The notes: a model not told the origin generated them from the letters alone. Numbered from the stretch's first letter, positions 1-11,394 are shown. The stretch is DNA of 64,000 nt from Basidiobolus meristosporus CBS 931.73 (GCA_002104905.1 MCFE01000305.1:1-64000), one strand, 5' to 3'. Numbers and translations: made by a program.

Positions 1-412
1 GTAAAACTACTGAATATAACTTAGTTAAATCCGCTTGCTGTCTTACAGATTAAATGATTGCAGACAAATCTATGAAGCCATTAGCTAGAGACAAATCATA
101 GGTCAATATCAGAACTATTCAGTATGAGCGTTTAGCTGAGCAGGAGTATTGTAGAGGCTCATAAATCCACCTAAATACTCACCTAACTTGCCACTCAGAT
201 CTTTACCTACAAATCTTAGAGAATACTGACCACATTCCTTGTTAGGATCTACCTGGAATATTTTTATTAAAATATCAGATACCCAGTCATGAAGATTTGA
301 TAAGTTGTCAAAACAGCCCACAATTTGCACACTTGTTCTAAGAGCCTTCCTAAATCTATTCTCAGTGCCCATTACTCTAAGACCATGTAAAAGTATAAAT
401 GTTGATATTTGG
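1..412 (+). mobile_element. 3' end of a copia family B element (RNase H tail plus LTR remnant)
   Basis: Positions 1-120 align by eye with the RNase H tail of B1 near 54,690-54,820 (shared words such as ATGATTGCAGACA and CCATTAGCTAGAGACAA). From 147 the sequence follows the B LTR (CACCTAAATA, GAGAATACTGACCA, AAAAGTATAAAT). The coding part is full of stops and the LTR lacks its last ~70 bases. It is the cut-off 3' half of an old plus-strand element that begins outside the window. Confidence 0.75.
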
Positions 413-559
413 CTTGAATTTGGATTTAAAAATATATATTTCAAGGCAAATTTTTAAACTTGTTGGTAATTATTGAATTAGCACCATGAGATTTAGTTCA
501 TGCATTTGTGAAATAGTAATGCATGTAAGCTGATATTTAGCCTGAATTTGGATTTAAAA
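413..559. repeat. AT-rich spacer with a ~30-bp direct repeat
   Basis: The phrase GATATTTGGCTTGAATTTGG runs into a TTTAAAA stretch near 400-435 and recurs with two changes near 533-560. There is no coding signal. It lies between two family B fragments and looks like decayed element DNA. Confidence 0.4.
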
Positions 560-1130
560 AATATTTAAAACAAAACCTGGACAAAGTTAAGGTTTGGCTT
601 CATTAGGGTAGCTGCTAACTTACAGTTATCCACATGGTACCACTTGAACTTATCTTGAATATAATTGGACTGTCTAAGGGTGATAATTTAGATACCTCTA
701 TTTAGAGAGAAATTTATCTTTAAGTAGTAACTGAGTTCTCCTAGATAAGACATCTTGAACTCCTTAGATGTGCTGGATATAGTCTCTTCCAATGTTTCTC
801 AGTTATTGGTGGCTATAATAATTGCACCAATATATAGAGCTAACAGAGCCAGACTTGCTCTACCTAGCTTATAGTAGATACAGTGGTTGGCAGTACATTT
901 GTGGAAACTCAGTGATTCCAAATACAAATCTATTTTGCAATTCTAGGCTCCTGATGATAGCTTCACACCATATAGAGATTTTTAATCTTGCAGACCAAGC
1001 TTAGGTTATCCTGTCCAACAAACATATCAAGATGGTCTATGTACAAGTTTTCATCAAGTTCTCCATACCAAAATGTAGCTTTACATCCATTTGAGGAGCC
1101 AAAAACCTATATTTGGCTGCACTAGTTGGT
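560..1130 (-). pseudogene. Copia family B reverse transcriptase remnant, upstream part broken off by M1
   Basis: Read on the minus strand this follows the B1 RT: QMDVK.. entry, then LVCKIKNL, ALLALY.. in place of ALLALYVDDLIIA, and EELSYY-like and KYIQD-like blocks. The YVDD catalytic box is replaced (YIGA), and several stops and frameshifts break the frame. The 5' part of the same pol continues at 1,858-2,530, beyond foldback M1. Confidence 0.7.
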
Positions 1131-1857
1131 AGACTTGTTGTGTTGGATAGTGCTACATTGAGCCATGGGTGCCAAATAGTGCCATTACATGCCAGAAAGG
1201 CGTAGTAGACCTGAACTTAGCCACAGAGTGTAAAACATGACTCTTCATCTACATGAGTAGCAGCCCCCGTGTTTCACCCATAGCACTGGAGAAAATCCAT
1301 TTAATGACCTTTTTTTTGAATCAACATTGTTCAGGATGTGTAAGAGCACAGAAGGACTGAAGACATGGATCTGATACCCAATAATCATGGCACTCTGAAT
1401 CTAGCCATGTGGCTTGTATCATGTCACAAAGATTATGGCACTATCTTGGTACACTGGTACTATCAGGCACTATAAGTGCTTTTATAGGTTTTACTTTAGG
1501 TCTAATATTTAAATATAGTGCCTGATAGTACCAGTGGACCAAGATAGTGCCATAATCTTTGTGACATGATACAAGCCACAGGGCTAGATTCAGAGTGCCA
1601 TGGGTAATGAGTACCTGACACATATCTTCAATTTTTTTGTGCTCTTACACATCCTGCACAACATTGATTCAAAAAAAAGGTCAAAAAATGGATTTTCTCC
1701 AGCACAATGGGTGAAACACAGGGGCTGCTTTGCATGAAGATGCAGAGCTATGTTTCACACTCTGTGGCCATGTATAGGCGCACTTTGCCTCCTTGGGACA
1801 CTATAGCCTCATTTGGCACTCATGTCTTGATATGGCACTATCCAACAGAATAAGTCC
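1131..1857. mobile_element. Foldback element M1, ~727 bp, nearly a complete inverted repeat
   Basis: The left end AGACTTGTTGTGTTGGATAG mirrors the right end (CTATCCAACAGAATAAGTCC). Pairing continues through both arms to the centre: about 38 bases ending near 1,472 are the reverse complement of those starting near 1,514, with one mismatch. Only ~40 bases are unpaired in the middle. Flanking triplets are GGT and AGT, an imperfect 3-bp target duplication. It interrupts family B RT just before the QMDV block. No protein is encoded. Confidence 0.85.
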
Positions 1858-2530
1858 AGTATTTGTATGCTGGAATTAATCTTGGCTACTGATGCACAGG
1901 TCTCAGTGTAGTCCAGTCCTTTGTCTGAGAGTATCCTATGGCCATAAATCTTACTTTGTGTCTCTCAAATATACCATCAGCAATGTAACTTTTGTAGATG
2001 ACCTATCAGCATCCACTTCATTTTTTGCTAGTTGGGAATTTGACTAGGTACCAAGTTTGATTTTTCATCAGGGCCTGATACTCTGTGGTCATTGCACATC
2101 TCCAAGCTTCCTCCAAAGGCAATTTTGGAACTCTTTTACTGTCTATGATCCATCAATTTGAACTGAATAGGCATAGGATACCTTTGTACCCTCATTGATA
2201 TAGTAATACAGGCAGTGCCTGATCTGGTTGGATCCTCTGGCTTGTGACCCTGAAATAATCACTTGATGCACTAATTCAGATCAAACCAAGATTATAGAGT
2301 TCTCTGGAATGTTCTATTTTTGAGATATACTGCAGTAACAACTGACTCTGTTCAAAGATCATAGGATAATTTTGATAATGGATATAGATCTGCAGTTTCA
2401 ATTATTGTATTGCTTGCATATTCTGCCACTCATTTTGTTATGGAGAGTATGGTGCAGTAATCTCTTACTTTATCCCAAGTATTTTTGCAGAAGTGGATGA
2501 AGAGTTTTGAGGTATATTCTGTGATAATGA
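1858..2530 (-). pseudogene. Copia family B integrase C-end / RT N-end remnant
   Basis: Minus-strand reading gives blocks matching B1: QALM.NQTW.LV, a GYSQ.K.LDY-like stretch and P.AK.NS close to 1,858, with integrase pieces near 2,430-2,530 (KLFIHFCK-like in another frame). Many stops. Together with 560-1,130 it was one pol gene before M1 inserted. Confidence 0.65.
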
Positions 2531-3540
2531 AAAGTATTCCATTACTACATATCTCAAAACCAATATTGGACTCATTTCTTTATTTTTCTTTGTACTATCA
2601 TAACACACAAGTGAAAGATCAAGAATTTCCAGCTTTGAAGGACAAATGCTCCAGACCCTGACAAGAAATTCACCCAAGAATATTATTTCATGCCAAATGC
2701 TCAGTAGTCAACACATGGTTCAAGTTACAGCTCATTTGAAGCAGTACTCAAGGAGTTATGATCAAAAGAGCCCAATTATCATATAAACTAGGCCTCTATT
2801 GCTAGAATTACTATGGTGACTTTGATTGTGTGTAGCTTTCAAATCAGCCAATAAAATCACGTGATATTTTCACAGGTGCTGCACCTATGTGCAATCTGCA
2901 CTACTGCAAAATTTTGGCTTTGTATAATATGTATTGCTTGCGCAAAATTTTGATCCCTCAGAATTTTCATATATGTGACTTCCCCAGCTGAAAAATAAAG
3001 GAGAGTCTCTCTTTCCAGAATCTCCACACTACAGTTACAAGTTCAAAGGTTATAAGACTTCCTCTGCATCACTGGCACTGTTGAGTATTCTGACTTTGAT
3101 TGGTACTACATCAGCAAAGAGACTGCAAAGCTCACAAGAATCCAATCTAAGTTCTACATGAAAACTACAACTTTTCTGTTGGAAAGTCCCCACTAAGAAG
3201 CCCCTTTATTCTAAAGATACCCCTTTAGAGACCCCTTTAAGAAGCCCCTTTACCTAAAGAAGCCCCTTCAGGCACTCCTTTAGTGTAAATTCCACTTTAG
3301 TGACCACTACAAAAAGCCCCTTTACTCTGACACCACTTTAGACACCCCATTAGGTCTAAAGACCCCTTTAGAGACTTCTACACTACACCCCTTTAGGTTA
3401 AAGGGGAGTTCAGAATTTCCATATTAGCAAATATTTTCTCAGAAAGAAAAGTGACTTCCAAATAAGGAGAAGTTACATAAAAGTAAATAAGCCCAGTAAT
3501 TGACAGAAGGTCAGAACACTGCTGTAGAAGTGAGAATCAC
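2519..3540. repeat. Repeat R2, copy 1 (uninterrupted)
   Basis: Nearly the same sequence recurs at 45,905-50,533, where it is split by a solo A LTR and element D; part of it recurs at 57,941-58,430. It holds a terminal-looking segment (CACACTACAGTTACAA followed by GGTTATAAGACTTCC), which resembles an LTR end plus primer site, and an array of CCCCTTTA words at about 3,195-3,410. No reading frame is open. It is probably an LTR/leader of another copia lineage, but I cannot prove this. Confidence 0.6.
3195..3410. repeat. Interspersed CCCCTTTA array inside R2
   Basis: The word CCCCTTTA (or one-base variants) recurs at irregular 12-30-bp spacing, linked by AGAGA, TAAAGA or AAGAAG. It ends in the reverse-complement word TTAAAGGGGAGTTC. 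The same array is in R2 copy 2 at about 50,269-50,430. Confidence 0.7.
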
Positions 3541-3976
3541 TGTCTATAATATATTTTAAGCCCAAGATTGAGGATATTAGTGAAAATTATATCTTCTATT
3601 GGTATATCAAACTCCCAATAAGCTATTCTAGTATTAGCATTCTGGAACTTTTTGTATAATGTTGATTAGCTTCCACATTGCAGAACAAGCCTCAAACTAG
3701 TCATAATACAACACAACAATTCTCCACCCCTGTCAGAGTATATTTGCTAATATTTTCACCAGTTTCTCTTTTCACCACAGCTTTAAGCTCCCTGAGCTTT
3801 GACAGTGCTTCTTCTTTTGTTTTCATAAAGTTAACCCATAACTATCTTGTATTATCATCGATAAAGGTGATCAAATTCTTCATCATTCTTAAGGATGAAT
3901 TACGGTTAAGTCCACACAGATGTCATTGAAATAGATGAGATTGTGTCTTAGTCTTGATGATACCATGGCTCTTGAG
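3541..3976 (-). pseudogene. Copia integrase core fragment (family B-like)
   Basis: Minus-strand reading from about 3,960 to 3,700 gives a KFDHLYR-like frame, then DDNTR, KTKEEAL.KLRELKAVV and a degenerate SDNGGEY region, the same order as B1 integrase at 52,390-52,560. The frame is open only in pieces. The rest (3,541-3,700) is AT-rich with no recognisable coding. Confidence 0.65.
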
Positions 3977-4324
3977 TGTTGTAATTATTAAGTTGTCTCC
4001 TTAATGTTCAGGATAGCTTAGTCACATAGATCTTATTTGTTGATTATCATTCTGTACTGACCAAATTTCTTGTCAGGATCTACCTAGAATATTTTCACCA
4101 AATTATCAGGTACCCAGATCATAATCTTTCCTATAGTTGTCCAAAAGCCCCAAACTTTGCATACATATTCTTGGAACCTTCCATGACAGAACCTACATAT
4201 TTGTTTGCTCTACTTTGTCAAAAGTATAAATACCATACATTTGATCAATAAATCCACAATTATATAACATGTAAATCCACTAATTCTCATTACCACTTCC
4301 AATATTTCTCAGAATATTGCAAGA
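3977..4324 (+). repeat. LTR of a divergent copia family B relative (B')
   Basis: It begins TGTTGTAATT and shares with the B LTR the landmarks ACTGACCAAAT, GGATCTACCT, TATTTTCACCAAA, CAGGTACCC, AACTTTGCA and AAAGTATAAATA. It ends ...ATTGCAAGA just before a primer-site-like sequence. About 348 bp, the same length as B LTRs. Confidence 0.75.
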
Positions 4325-4338
4325 GGTTATAAACCCCA
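4325..4338 (+). promoter_or_regulatory. Degenerate half-tRNA-Met(i) primer-binding site
   Basis: GGTTATAAACCCCA directly follows the LTR end and differs from the family A/D site GGTTATGAGCCC by one base in the 12-base core. The leader after it (AGTCTGCTATTCTCTTAG..., TCTGGAGAAAGACT) resembles the leader of element D. Confidence 0.65.
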
Positions 4339-5180
4339 AGTCTGCTATTCTCTTAGTGTCTACTTTGCCTTGAATTCTTTTCTGCTATTCTGGAGAAAGA
4401 CTTTCTGCACTATTGCTCTGCTAAAGTTAACAATTACTACCACTGCCCAACGGACTATGTTCCTGAGGATATTGCTGTAGAGAAGAAGAACTTGCCCCCA
4501 AGATACTGATTTAGTACCTACTGAAGCTTGTTATGAAGCAGAGTCTAGCAAGCTGGCATGTAAATATGTCAAGAGATATAGTACATTGGTGCTCTACCAC
4601 TACTGAAGAAATTGTGTAATATCAGCATTTGAGGGTCCAGTACTGCAAAGAAATATATTGCTGTATGTATTTATATGACCTCAATGCATGTTAGACAAGC
4701 TTTTGGATAAGATATTATACAGCTTGCAAATGCAGTTTATTTGATCAAATTTTATCAACTCTATCTAAAGTTATCATAGATCTAAGTGGATACCAATTTT
4801 GATTATTTCACTGCTAAATAGTCATATATTCTGGAACAGTGCCATGAGGACTTCTATGCTAAAGCACGCTGTGGTCCCTCCTGTAGGAGAGTCCAGAGCC
4901 ATCCCACAAATGGGATCTTGCTTGGATCCTTAGCAGAAAAAGAAAAAGTAGAGAAATGGGAAAATATTACTACTACAAATTAGGGTACTCACCATATGGA
5001 GCCAAAACCTATGTAGGCTATATTTGGACTATCTATCAGTGCAGATATGCTTCATGGTGCCTCTTGTACAAAGTCATTGAGTCACAAATTCCACAAGAGC
5101 CTTGAAATTTCAACATGATCTATCAGATATTGTAGTTTAAATTGGAGCAGATTCATTGAAGCAGAAGTCTTGATGTGTGC
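4339..5180 (+). mobile_element. Leader and decayed 5' body of the B' element
   Basis: The first ~100 bases match the leader of D (read on its own strand), including TATTCTGGAGAAAGACT. Beyond ~4,500 there is no recognisable gene. The sequence continues uninterrupted across the solo E LTR (5,180 joins 5,986 if the LTR and one 4-bp duplication are removed). Confidence 0.45.
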
Positions 5181-5985
5181 TGTGGTGGTGTAGAGGTACT
5201 CCTGGGAGAAGCTACACAACTCAAGGTGTGTGAGGTGTCTGATGGGTGCAATACCCTCTGTGTCTAAACTGCTGGTGTCTTTGTCAATATATCACAATGG
5301 TAAAAGCTCCTGCTTCTCTAGCTTCCTAGGTGCTCCAAGTGTCTCCAAAGTCCTCTGTGTGTCTTGTGCACTACCCTGAAAAGCTCCTTGATGGCAGGTC
5401 TGAGATGTAATGTTAAAGGCAGGTGCAGTGATCAACTGCTAATCAATAAGATAGAAGTGCTACTGATAGAAGGGATGATTTATTGATGAGGGATTGCTTT
5501 CCCTTAAATACTTTTCCTGATTGCCAAGTGATTACTAATGACAAGGTTCTCAAAGATTCTAGGTATTAGTGGAATTCTTGATGACATCACTATGAGCTGA
5601 AATTATGCCAAGAATGTCCTGGAAGGTTCTAAAAGGCACAGCACATTCAACCAATCAGTAATCAGTAATCTGAAACCTGTGCAACATAGAAATACCATAT
5701 ATGGTATTGAACTAGTAGGGATGGTAACACAGACCTAGGTCATGTGTCATAGGTACTTGACATGGGTACTTGCCTTATGTAGATACATATACTGATCACA
5801 AAGCTGAATATTATCTGGGATAACTAATGCTAATAACTAATCAGGGTAAACATCATATGGGGATAATACTGATAATATGGGCAAAAGAAGAATGGGATAA
5901 TACTGATAAGATACAATATGGATAGGTTTATCATAATGACTACATGAATAAACTTGTCGGTGGGAGGTATGTTTACCCTACCACA
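5181..5985 (-). mobile_element. Solo LTR of Ty3/gypsy family E, 805 bp
   Basis: On the minus strand it runs TGTGGTAGGG...CACCACCACA, with TG/CA termini. It is flanked on both sides by GTGC (5,177-5,180 and 5,986-5,989), a perfect 4-bp target duplication. The 3' half recurs at 56,028-56,330 next to an E gag fragment, and in plus orientation at 34,030-34,559 and 11,395-11,700. This is the only complete E LTR here. Confidence 0.85.
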
Positions 5986-6799
5986 GTGCTGTCTATGGAG
6001 CTAAAAGAAAAAAGGTGCAAGCATCAACCAGATGGGCTTTATAGATTCTGAAGACTCTGAGAACATCAGTTAGCCTTGCAAACCAAGCTCAAGGTTGAAA
6101 ATACCTATTAGGAGAATAAGGATGATCAAAGCCCTTGTTAAGAGGAATCTCACTTCTGGAAATGCACTAAACTCTACTCTATATGTATATTCTGATAAGA
6201 CAAAAGCATTTGTATCAATTCAAATCAGTGGAAGCACTCTGAAAATACCTACTCAATAATCAATGGTACTTTCTGATACCAAACTGGGAAAACCAAGAAG
6301 CAAATGGACCTTGAGTCTATTGTAAGCAAAGTAATCTATCAAAGATAGATATTGTTACTTAAGGAAAACAAATATGACCACTCTAGATCATTTTTGTAAA
6401 TCTGACGCACTAAATAGGCATGGTTCAAGTAGGAGCAGGCCATCCTAGCTCAGAGTTGAACAAAAACCCTTTTTTGGTCATGTACTGTGTGACACAGTAC
6501 CAAGAAATGGGATAATCTGGATCACATATAGATGACAAAGCCTTAGCTTTGCCTAATATAGGTCATTTCTATTACCTCACATAGAATCTATATGATGGAA
6601 GCTACTGTCCCTGAGCCTAGTATGGACATACAGTGAAGTTGTCTAAATGAATTAGACTGTTGCCAGAAGTAAGGAAACTCCAGTTCTGTGGTATATGGCA
6701 AAGCCTGAACCTGACAAAAAGTGGATCAATTTTGCTACAATAACATTGAGCAGTTGTCTGACTTATTTCCCATTTATGCAGACTCCACAATGTTCTACA
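5986..6799. other. Decayed element DNA, no gene seen
   Basis: AT-rich and full of stops in all frames. It continues the pre-insertion sequence of the E LTR. I could not assign it to a family. Confidence 0.4.
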
Positions 6800-7825
6800 C
6801 CTACTGGGGGATCAACTTTACATTGTGAATTAGCCAATATTTGATCATATTTCACAAAGAGTGCAAATAGATGTGCCCTAATCTCCAGTGCAAATGCATT
6901 GGTACTTGTTCATGTAAGTTACTTATATTGGCTACAAGATAGGATGAAACATAAGTCAACTTGCACCAAATCTGATCTCCAATGCCCAAAGCAATATGGG
7001 CACCATTTTAATTGTTGATACAGCATCCAGAACTGTCAATACTGAAACTGAGCCCTTTGGCAGTGGCCTTGCTTACGGATAGTGGTTTCTTGGCTATTTC
7101 TGGTACATAGAGAGCTTCTCCAAAGACAAGTGTGAGGGCTCCTTCAGAGATTCAGAGATTTTCCTGGATAGTTCCTTCTCAGGCCACATCAATTGTTCCA
7201 TCATCAACCCAGAAAACCTTCTCAGTTAAACTTGTTGATATTGATTTAAAAGCTGTTTCTGGTATGTAAAGTGCTGGGATGCTCCAGAGTAAACATAATA
7301 CAACAGAGAACCCTTATTTGTGGTCATATCTAGTGCAGATTTGAATAGTCTATCCCCAGTTGCCAGTGCATTCCCATATTCCGGCCTTTTTTGCTGATTA
7401 CCCCTTTTTTTGAGGTACCAGCTTGATTTGTGTCCCTTCAGTGTTCAGTAGATGCAAAACAGATTGCTGCAGCACTTGAAGGGTCTTGAGTACCTCCTGT
7501 GCCTGTTATCATTGCTTCTCAAACCAGTTCCTTCTTCCTTCTGACTGATAATTGATTTTTGTATACTTCATCCAAACATCTCACATATACATATCTGAGG
7601 TCAAATGTTCAAATCTGGACTATAGTGCCAATACAAACCCCAAGACATATCTGTCAGGGTATTCAGAATGATAACTATCACATCCACATCAGTAGCTGGT
7701 GCACCTGCAGACTTCTCTCATCAACTATTGGGTTATTCTATGAATTTTATCTTCAGTTCTTCAGCTGGCTGCATCTTTGGGGTAGAGTATACTCATCTAA
7801 AATACATCTTCTTAGCAGCTAGACA
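6800..7825 (-). pseudogene. Copia family B gag and protease remnant
   Basis: Minus-strand reading, from 7,825 downward, gives gag blocks matching B1: VIVIILNTLTD (B1 IVTILNSLTD), a degenerate zinc-knuckle region, PEYGNALATGDRLF (B1 PEYGNAATAEDRLF), SALDMTTNKGS, then a protease box reading YSGASQH for DSGASQH and a following QYQ.. block. The catalytic Asp of the protease is lost, and frameshifts and stops are frequent. Confidence 0.75.
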
Positions 7826-7828
7826 TGA

Positions 7829-8055
7829 GCTCATCAGTATTATCTAATTCTTCCAGGCTGTCCTCCACGTGCCAATTCATCACATCCATGGCAAACTTGA
7901 AGGTTATATTCTTGCTGAGACTGCAACATGGTAGTACTTGCATCTTGACTTGTCTTCCTATCTCCCCACACAAATGCTACATAGGAAACTCCCAAAAGCT
8001 GATGCAAGGCCCAATACTCTCCACACACCAATCAAGATGGAGCAGAGATTGAGCC
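7829..8055 (-). pseudogene. Plavaka-like transposase, C-terminal catalytic-end fragment
   Basis: Minus-strand reading gives CVESIGPCISFWEFPM, then CGEIGRQVK, then a MNWHVEDS.EEL stretch, matching the block in the other copies (HSLLHLAWC...GPCF.FWEFPME). In Plavaka/KDZ-class transposases the comparable block reads roughly HALLHIAD...GP.W.YW.FPMER. It abuts the 3' end of ORF2 in the same orientation, so it is a rearranged end of copy P1 or a neighbour. Confidence 0.65.
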
Positions 8056-10420
8056 TATGAAGGTACTTGTTGTAATACTATACAAAGGTTGTTGCATAGT
8101 TTAGATCCTGTGGTCAAGAGGCATTAATGCATATAGGACACTTTGTAATGACTGTTTTGAAAATATTGCATCCCAGATTTCACAAGAAACTTAGTCAAAA
8201 TATCACATCAAAACAATGTATCAGTAGCTTTTGATTGGTTTTCTGCAAATTGTCTCACTTTCTAGTTCTGGACACTGAATCACCTTCTACATTTATCTAC
8301 ATAGATTAGCTATTGCATCTTCTACACACGTCTTACTTACTTACTCAGACAATGCTATTACTTTCATGCATACAAGTTTGTATAATTCCTTTTAATCTTC
8401 AGTTGTTGTTCAATTGCAAATTAAACTAATCTATACAAGTCCCTATACCCAACATTAACAGTAAACTTAACCTCACACTCAACAGATAGCTCCATTAAAA
8501 TACACCATTTAACTGGTACTTCTGCCAATACATTCTTTCTCCAAGACTCTGGTGGTAAACCCACAGCTTTATGCAATTTTCATACCCCAGTTCCCAGACA
8601 TCCTGATTTTTGGTAACAACCACAAGGTCTAGCTTCTCATTTGCTAGTCTTTGCATTCATCCTTGCAATATTCAAGTGAACTATCTTGAGCACAGCTCTT
8701 GATGAAGTGCAGCAACCTTTTGCTGTGCCTGTTATTGCCCCAAAATCTACAGTAGGCCTTGCAATAGTCTTTTGAATTCTTGGCATTGTTGCTTTGACTA
8801 TCAGTGCAATCTCCACACAATCTAAAACGGACAATGTAGAGGCAGTGGCAGATATATTGCCTTTCTCTGCAAGCTAATCTACCTCACTGGAGTGTAGCTA
8901 AAGTGATTGCACTTCCAACTTTTGAGAAAACAGATTTTGTCTCATTAGTAATTAATCTTAGTTATTATGAAATTCAGCCTGTCCTAGGCTTACAGCATCA
9001 ATTGATAAGTACTCAAGCTTTATTCTTACATGTCCCTGACTCTAGCATGGGTGGACTTTTTCTTCTTTATATTTTTCTTTATAACTGCCTGGTCATACTT
9101 TGTCTTCTTGATACATGCTGCACTAGTGTATTCATTTCTGCCTTCTTGTTCCTAACCAACACTCTCCTGGCAGCCTCAGGTGTCTCTGCAGCTGATTTTG
9201 AGCTTTCAGCCCTAGTTGCTGGCACTCTTCCAGACATTTCTTTGCCACGTATTTTAAGCTTTTGGCCCTAGTTATGACCAGCTCCTAAGGAAGCCCTTAG
9301 CATCTATTATTGCAAAGTCCTTCACTTCTATTTGGTATGAGTAACTCTTGAATGGAGCTACACTTATTCTTTGATAAATGTTGTGCTGGTCCATCTGTGT
9401 CAGCCAGCTTGCCCCTTATTGGCACTCTGCCAGCTACCTGAATTCTCCTTGACACTTGTTTGGAGCTTTTAACCCTGCTTGTAATAGGCTCTTGAGGAAG
9501 TTGCTGGTTTTTAGCCATTGCACCCTTATTATTCTGCCTTTGATAGCTTCTGCTATTCTTGAGATACTCTGTGAGCATACCAATGATGGTCCAAAATCTG
9601 ATTGCATGCTTGAAATTGGGATGATTTTCATAGAGCAGGTCAAGCGCATGCTGCTTGGCTTTGAGTTCCTGATGGTCCCATGGTATACTGACCTTAAGGT
9701 GATGGTGTTAAAGAATTCTTACAGCATCTAGTATGTTAGCCCACTCTTCCTTATTACACTCAATGGCTTCACAGATCTCCAGTGTCTTTTGATTTTTAGG
9801 CTGCAGTATATACACCACAGTCTCTCCCTCCCATGTTGTAATATGTTTTTCTGTGGGCTTTATCACTGAGCACTATGATTATGCTTCAAAGACTTGATGG
9901 TGTTCCTCTGCTGTTATATTAGGAAGTTGAACAATACTTAGCTGTGACATTGAGTTACTTGAGTTCCTGCTTTGCAGCAAAGATACTGCATTCTCTACCT
10001 GGGATATCAATTTAGCTACATATACTCTCTGCTGATCCTATCACTGGACTTTTTCCTGATTTCTCTGTGTCATCACATCTTTCTTATCAGCCACTGCACC
10101 TTACTGGCTCATTATTACTTTTTTATGAGCTGACAATACATTGGCTAAAATAGTTGGTGGTGATGGCATGTCAGCCACTAGCTGATCTCCAGCCAAAGGT
10201 ACTGCATTTGCTACATTATCATCTGCTAGGGCATTATGTTCAGCTTGCAGCTCTGCAAAGATTCCCAATTGCCCACTTTACTGAGAGCCTGAGGAGCCTA
10301 CATTATCACCTTCAGTGGGCATACTGTCAACATGGCCATTGTTAGATAAGCCCTGATTGCTACATCAAATGCCCTAGTGTTTTTCTGCTGCTCTCAGCAG
10401 TGTAGTTTTGCAGGAAACCA
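8056..10420 (-). pseudogene. Plavaka-associated ORF2, copy P1
   Basis: Minus-strand remnant of the transposon's second gene. It shares with the other copies an N-part (a PTEG/DSSGS-like segment near 10,300), a middle with basic tandem repeats (QQLPQEPITS, QVAGRVPIRGK, HLSKNKCSSIQE near 9,300-9,560) and a C-part (ALIV / W.HKAVGL-like, region 8,450-8,650). Frame is broken many times. Function unknown; I see no catalytic motif. It is divergent from the transposase, whose N-end lies at 17,962 once M2 and Ty3 F are removed. Confidence 0.6.
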
Positions 10421-10695
10421 GACAACTTTATTTTCTTTTATGGCCACAGATATATGAAAATGAGTCCAAACAAAGTGGAAACAGTGTTTCATGCATTTGT
10501 GTTGATGGTGCCACAATTGTATTTATTGTGCTTATTATGGCAGCTTATCATTGAATCCCACATTTATATAGATGCAGGTTATCAAGTACAAGACTGTTGT
10601 TGACTCACATAGGTACTGACCAAGAAGTGACAAAATAGGGTCATGTTACTGAGTGTCAAATAGTTGCCCCATAGAGTGGTATACTTTGATTCAAT
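10421..10695. promoter_or_regulatory. Shared intergenic region between ORF2 and transposase (P1)
   Basis: About 275 bp with no coding signal, bounded on the left by the start of ORF2 (minus) and on the right by the zinc-finger end of the transposase (plus, after M2). The equivalent space is about 26,050-26,280 in P2 and 37,541-37,800 in P3. A bidirectional promoter is inferred only from position. Confidence 0.35.
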
Positions 10696-10761
10696 AGACT
10701 TATTCTGTTGGATAGTGCCACATTAAGCCATGAGTGCCAAATGATGCCATTGTGTGCCAGG
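10696..10761. mobile_element. Foldback element M2, left piece
   Basis: Starts AGACTTATTCTGTTGGATAG and ends where Ty3 F begins. The rest of M2 is at 17,291-17,961. Together M2 is ~732 bp, matching M1. The host triplet AAT stands on both sides of M2 (10,693-10,695 and 17,962-17,964), a perfect 3-bp target duplication. Confidence 0.85.
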
Positions 10762-11139
10762 TGTGGGTTATTACTGACTGTACTTGGTGAGTGGGAGAGC
10801 TTATAGGTCAAGTCAGTACCACTTGGTTCAGAATAGCCTCCAATAGAAGGTAGCAAGGTTATAAAGACTTGTGTTTATTCCATCCAAATCCTCTTGTCCT
10901 CTCACTTGGTTCAATTGGGTAGATATTTATATCACTTGGGGTGGGGGCTTAGATAATAGACAATGTGTTATAAACAGGGGTGTGAGCACCTTCCTATTAT
11001 GGTAAGTGTTCTAACTAGATAAGGGCAGGGATAGGAGGGAGGGTGTGTGGGGGAATCATAGGGAGGATACTGGGGGACTTTGAGTAGGGCTCTGTGGAGA
11101 ACTCTTGGGCAAAGAGTGGTACTGCATTCAGTACTCACA
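10762..11139 (-). repeat. 3' LTR of Ty3 F
   Basis: TGTGGGTTATT...GTACTCACA on the plus strand, 378 bp, nearly the same as 16,912-17,290 (scattered substitutions and small indels). Confidence 0.9.
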
Positions 11140-11394
11140 TATCCTGGGGGTTAAGAGGGAGCTTTGTACTTGAAGTACTTTGACTAACTTGCTTCTCCAG
11201 GGTCAATTTTGTTCATGGAGCATGGGGAGTCACCATAGTACCATTGCTGGTTGTCACTTGCAAGGGGGTCACAGGCAAGTACCTGATACCACTTGGTGGT
11301 AGAGTGGGGTGCGGCTTGCGTTGCTCAAGGGATGTTTTTGACAGAGCTAAATAGCCAGCAAACCACACATGATCAACCCGTGTCACCATCCCTA

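Noticed and set aside
3195-3410. CCCCTTTA array as internal telomere repeat
   Set aside because: Spacing is irregular, the word differs from the common fungal TTAGGG type, and it lies inside a dispersed repeat.
3678-3929. 83-codon plus-strand frame with a membrane-like composition
   Set aside because: Antisense of a copia integrase; the same hydrophobic pattern appears opposite A1, A2 and B1 integrase.
7825-8052. Plus-strand frame conserved with 20,233-20,454, 32,563-32,778 and 42,216-42,464
   Set aside because: All four are antisense to the conserved C-terminal block of the Plavaka-like transposase.
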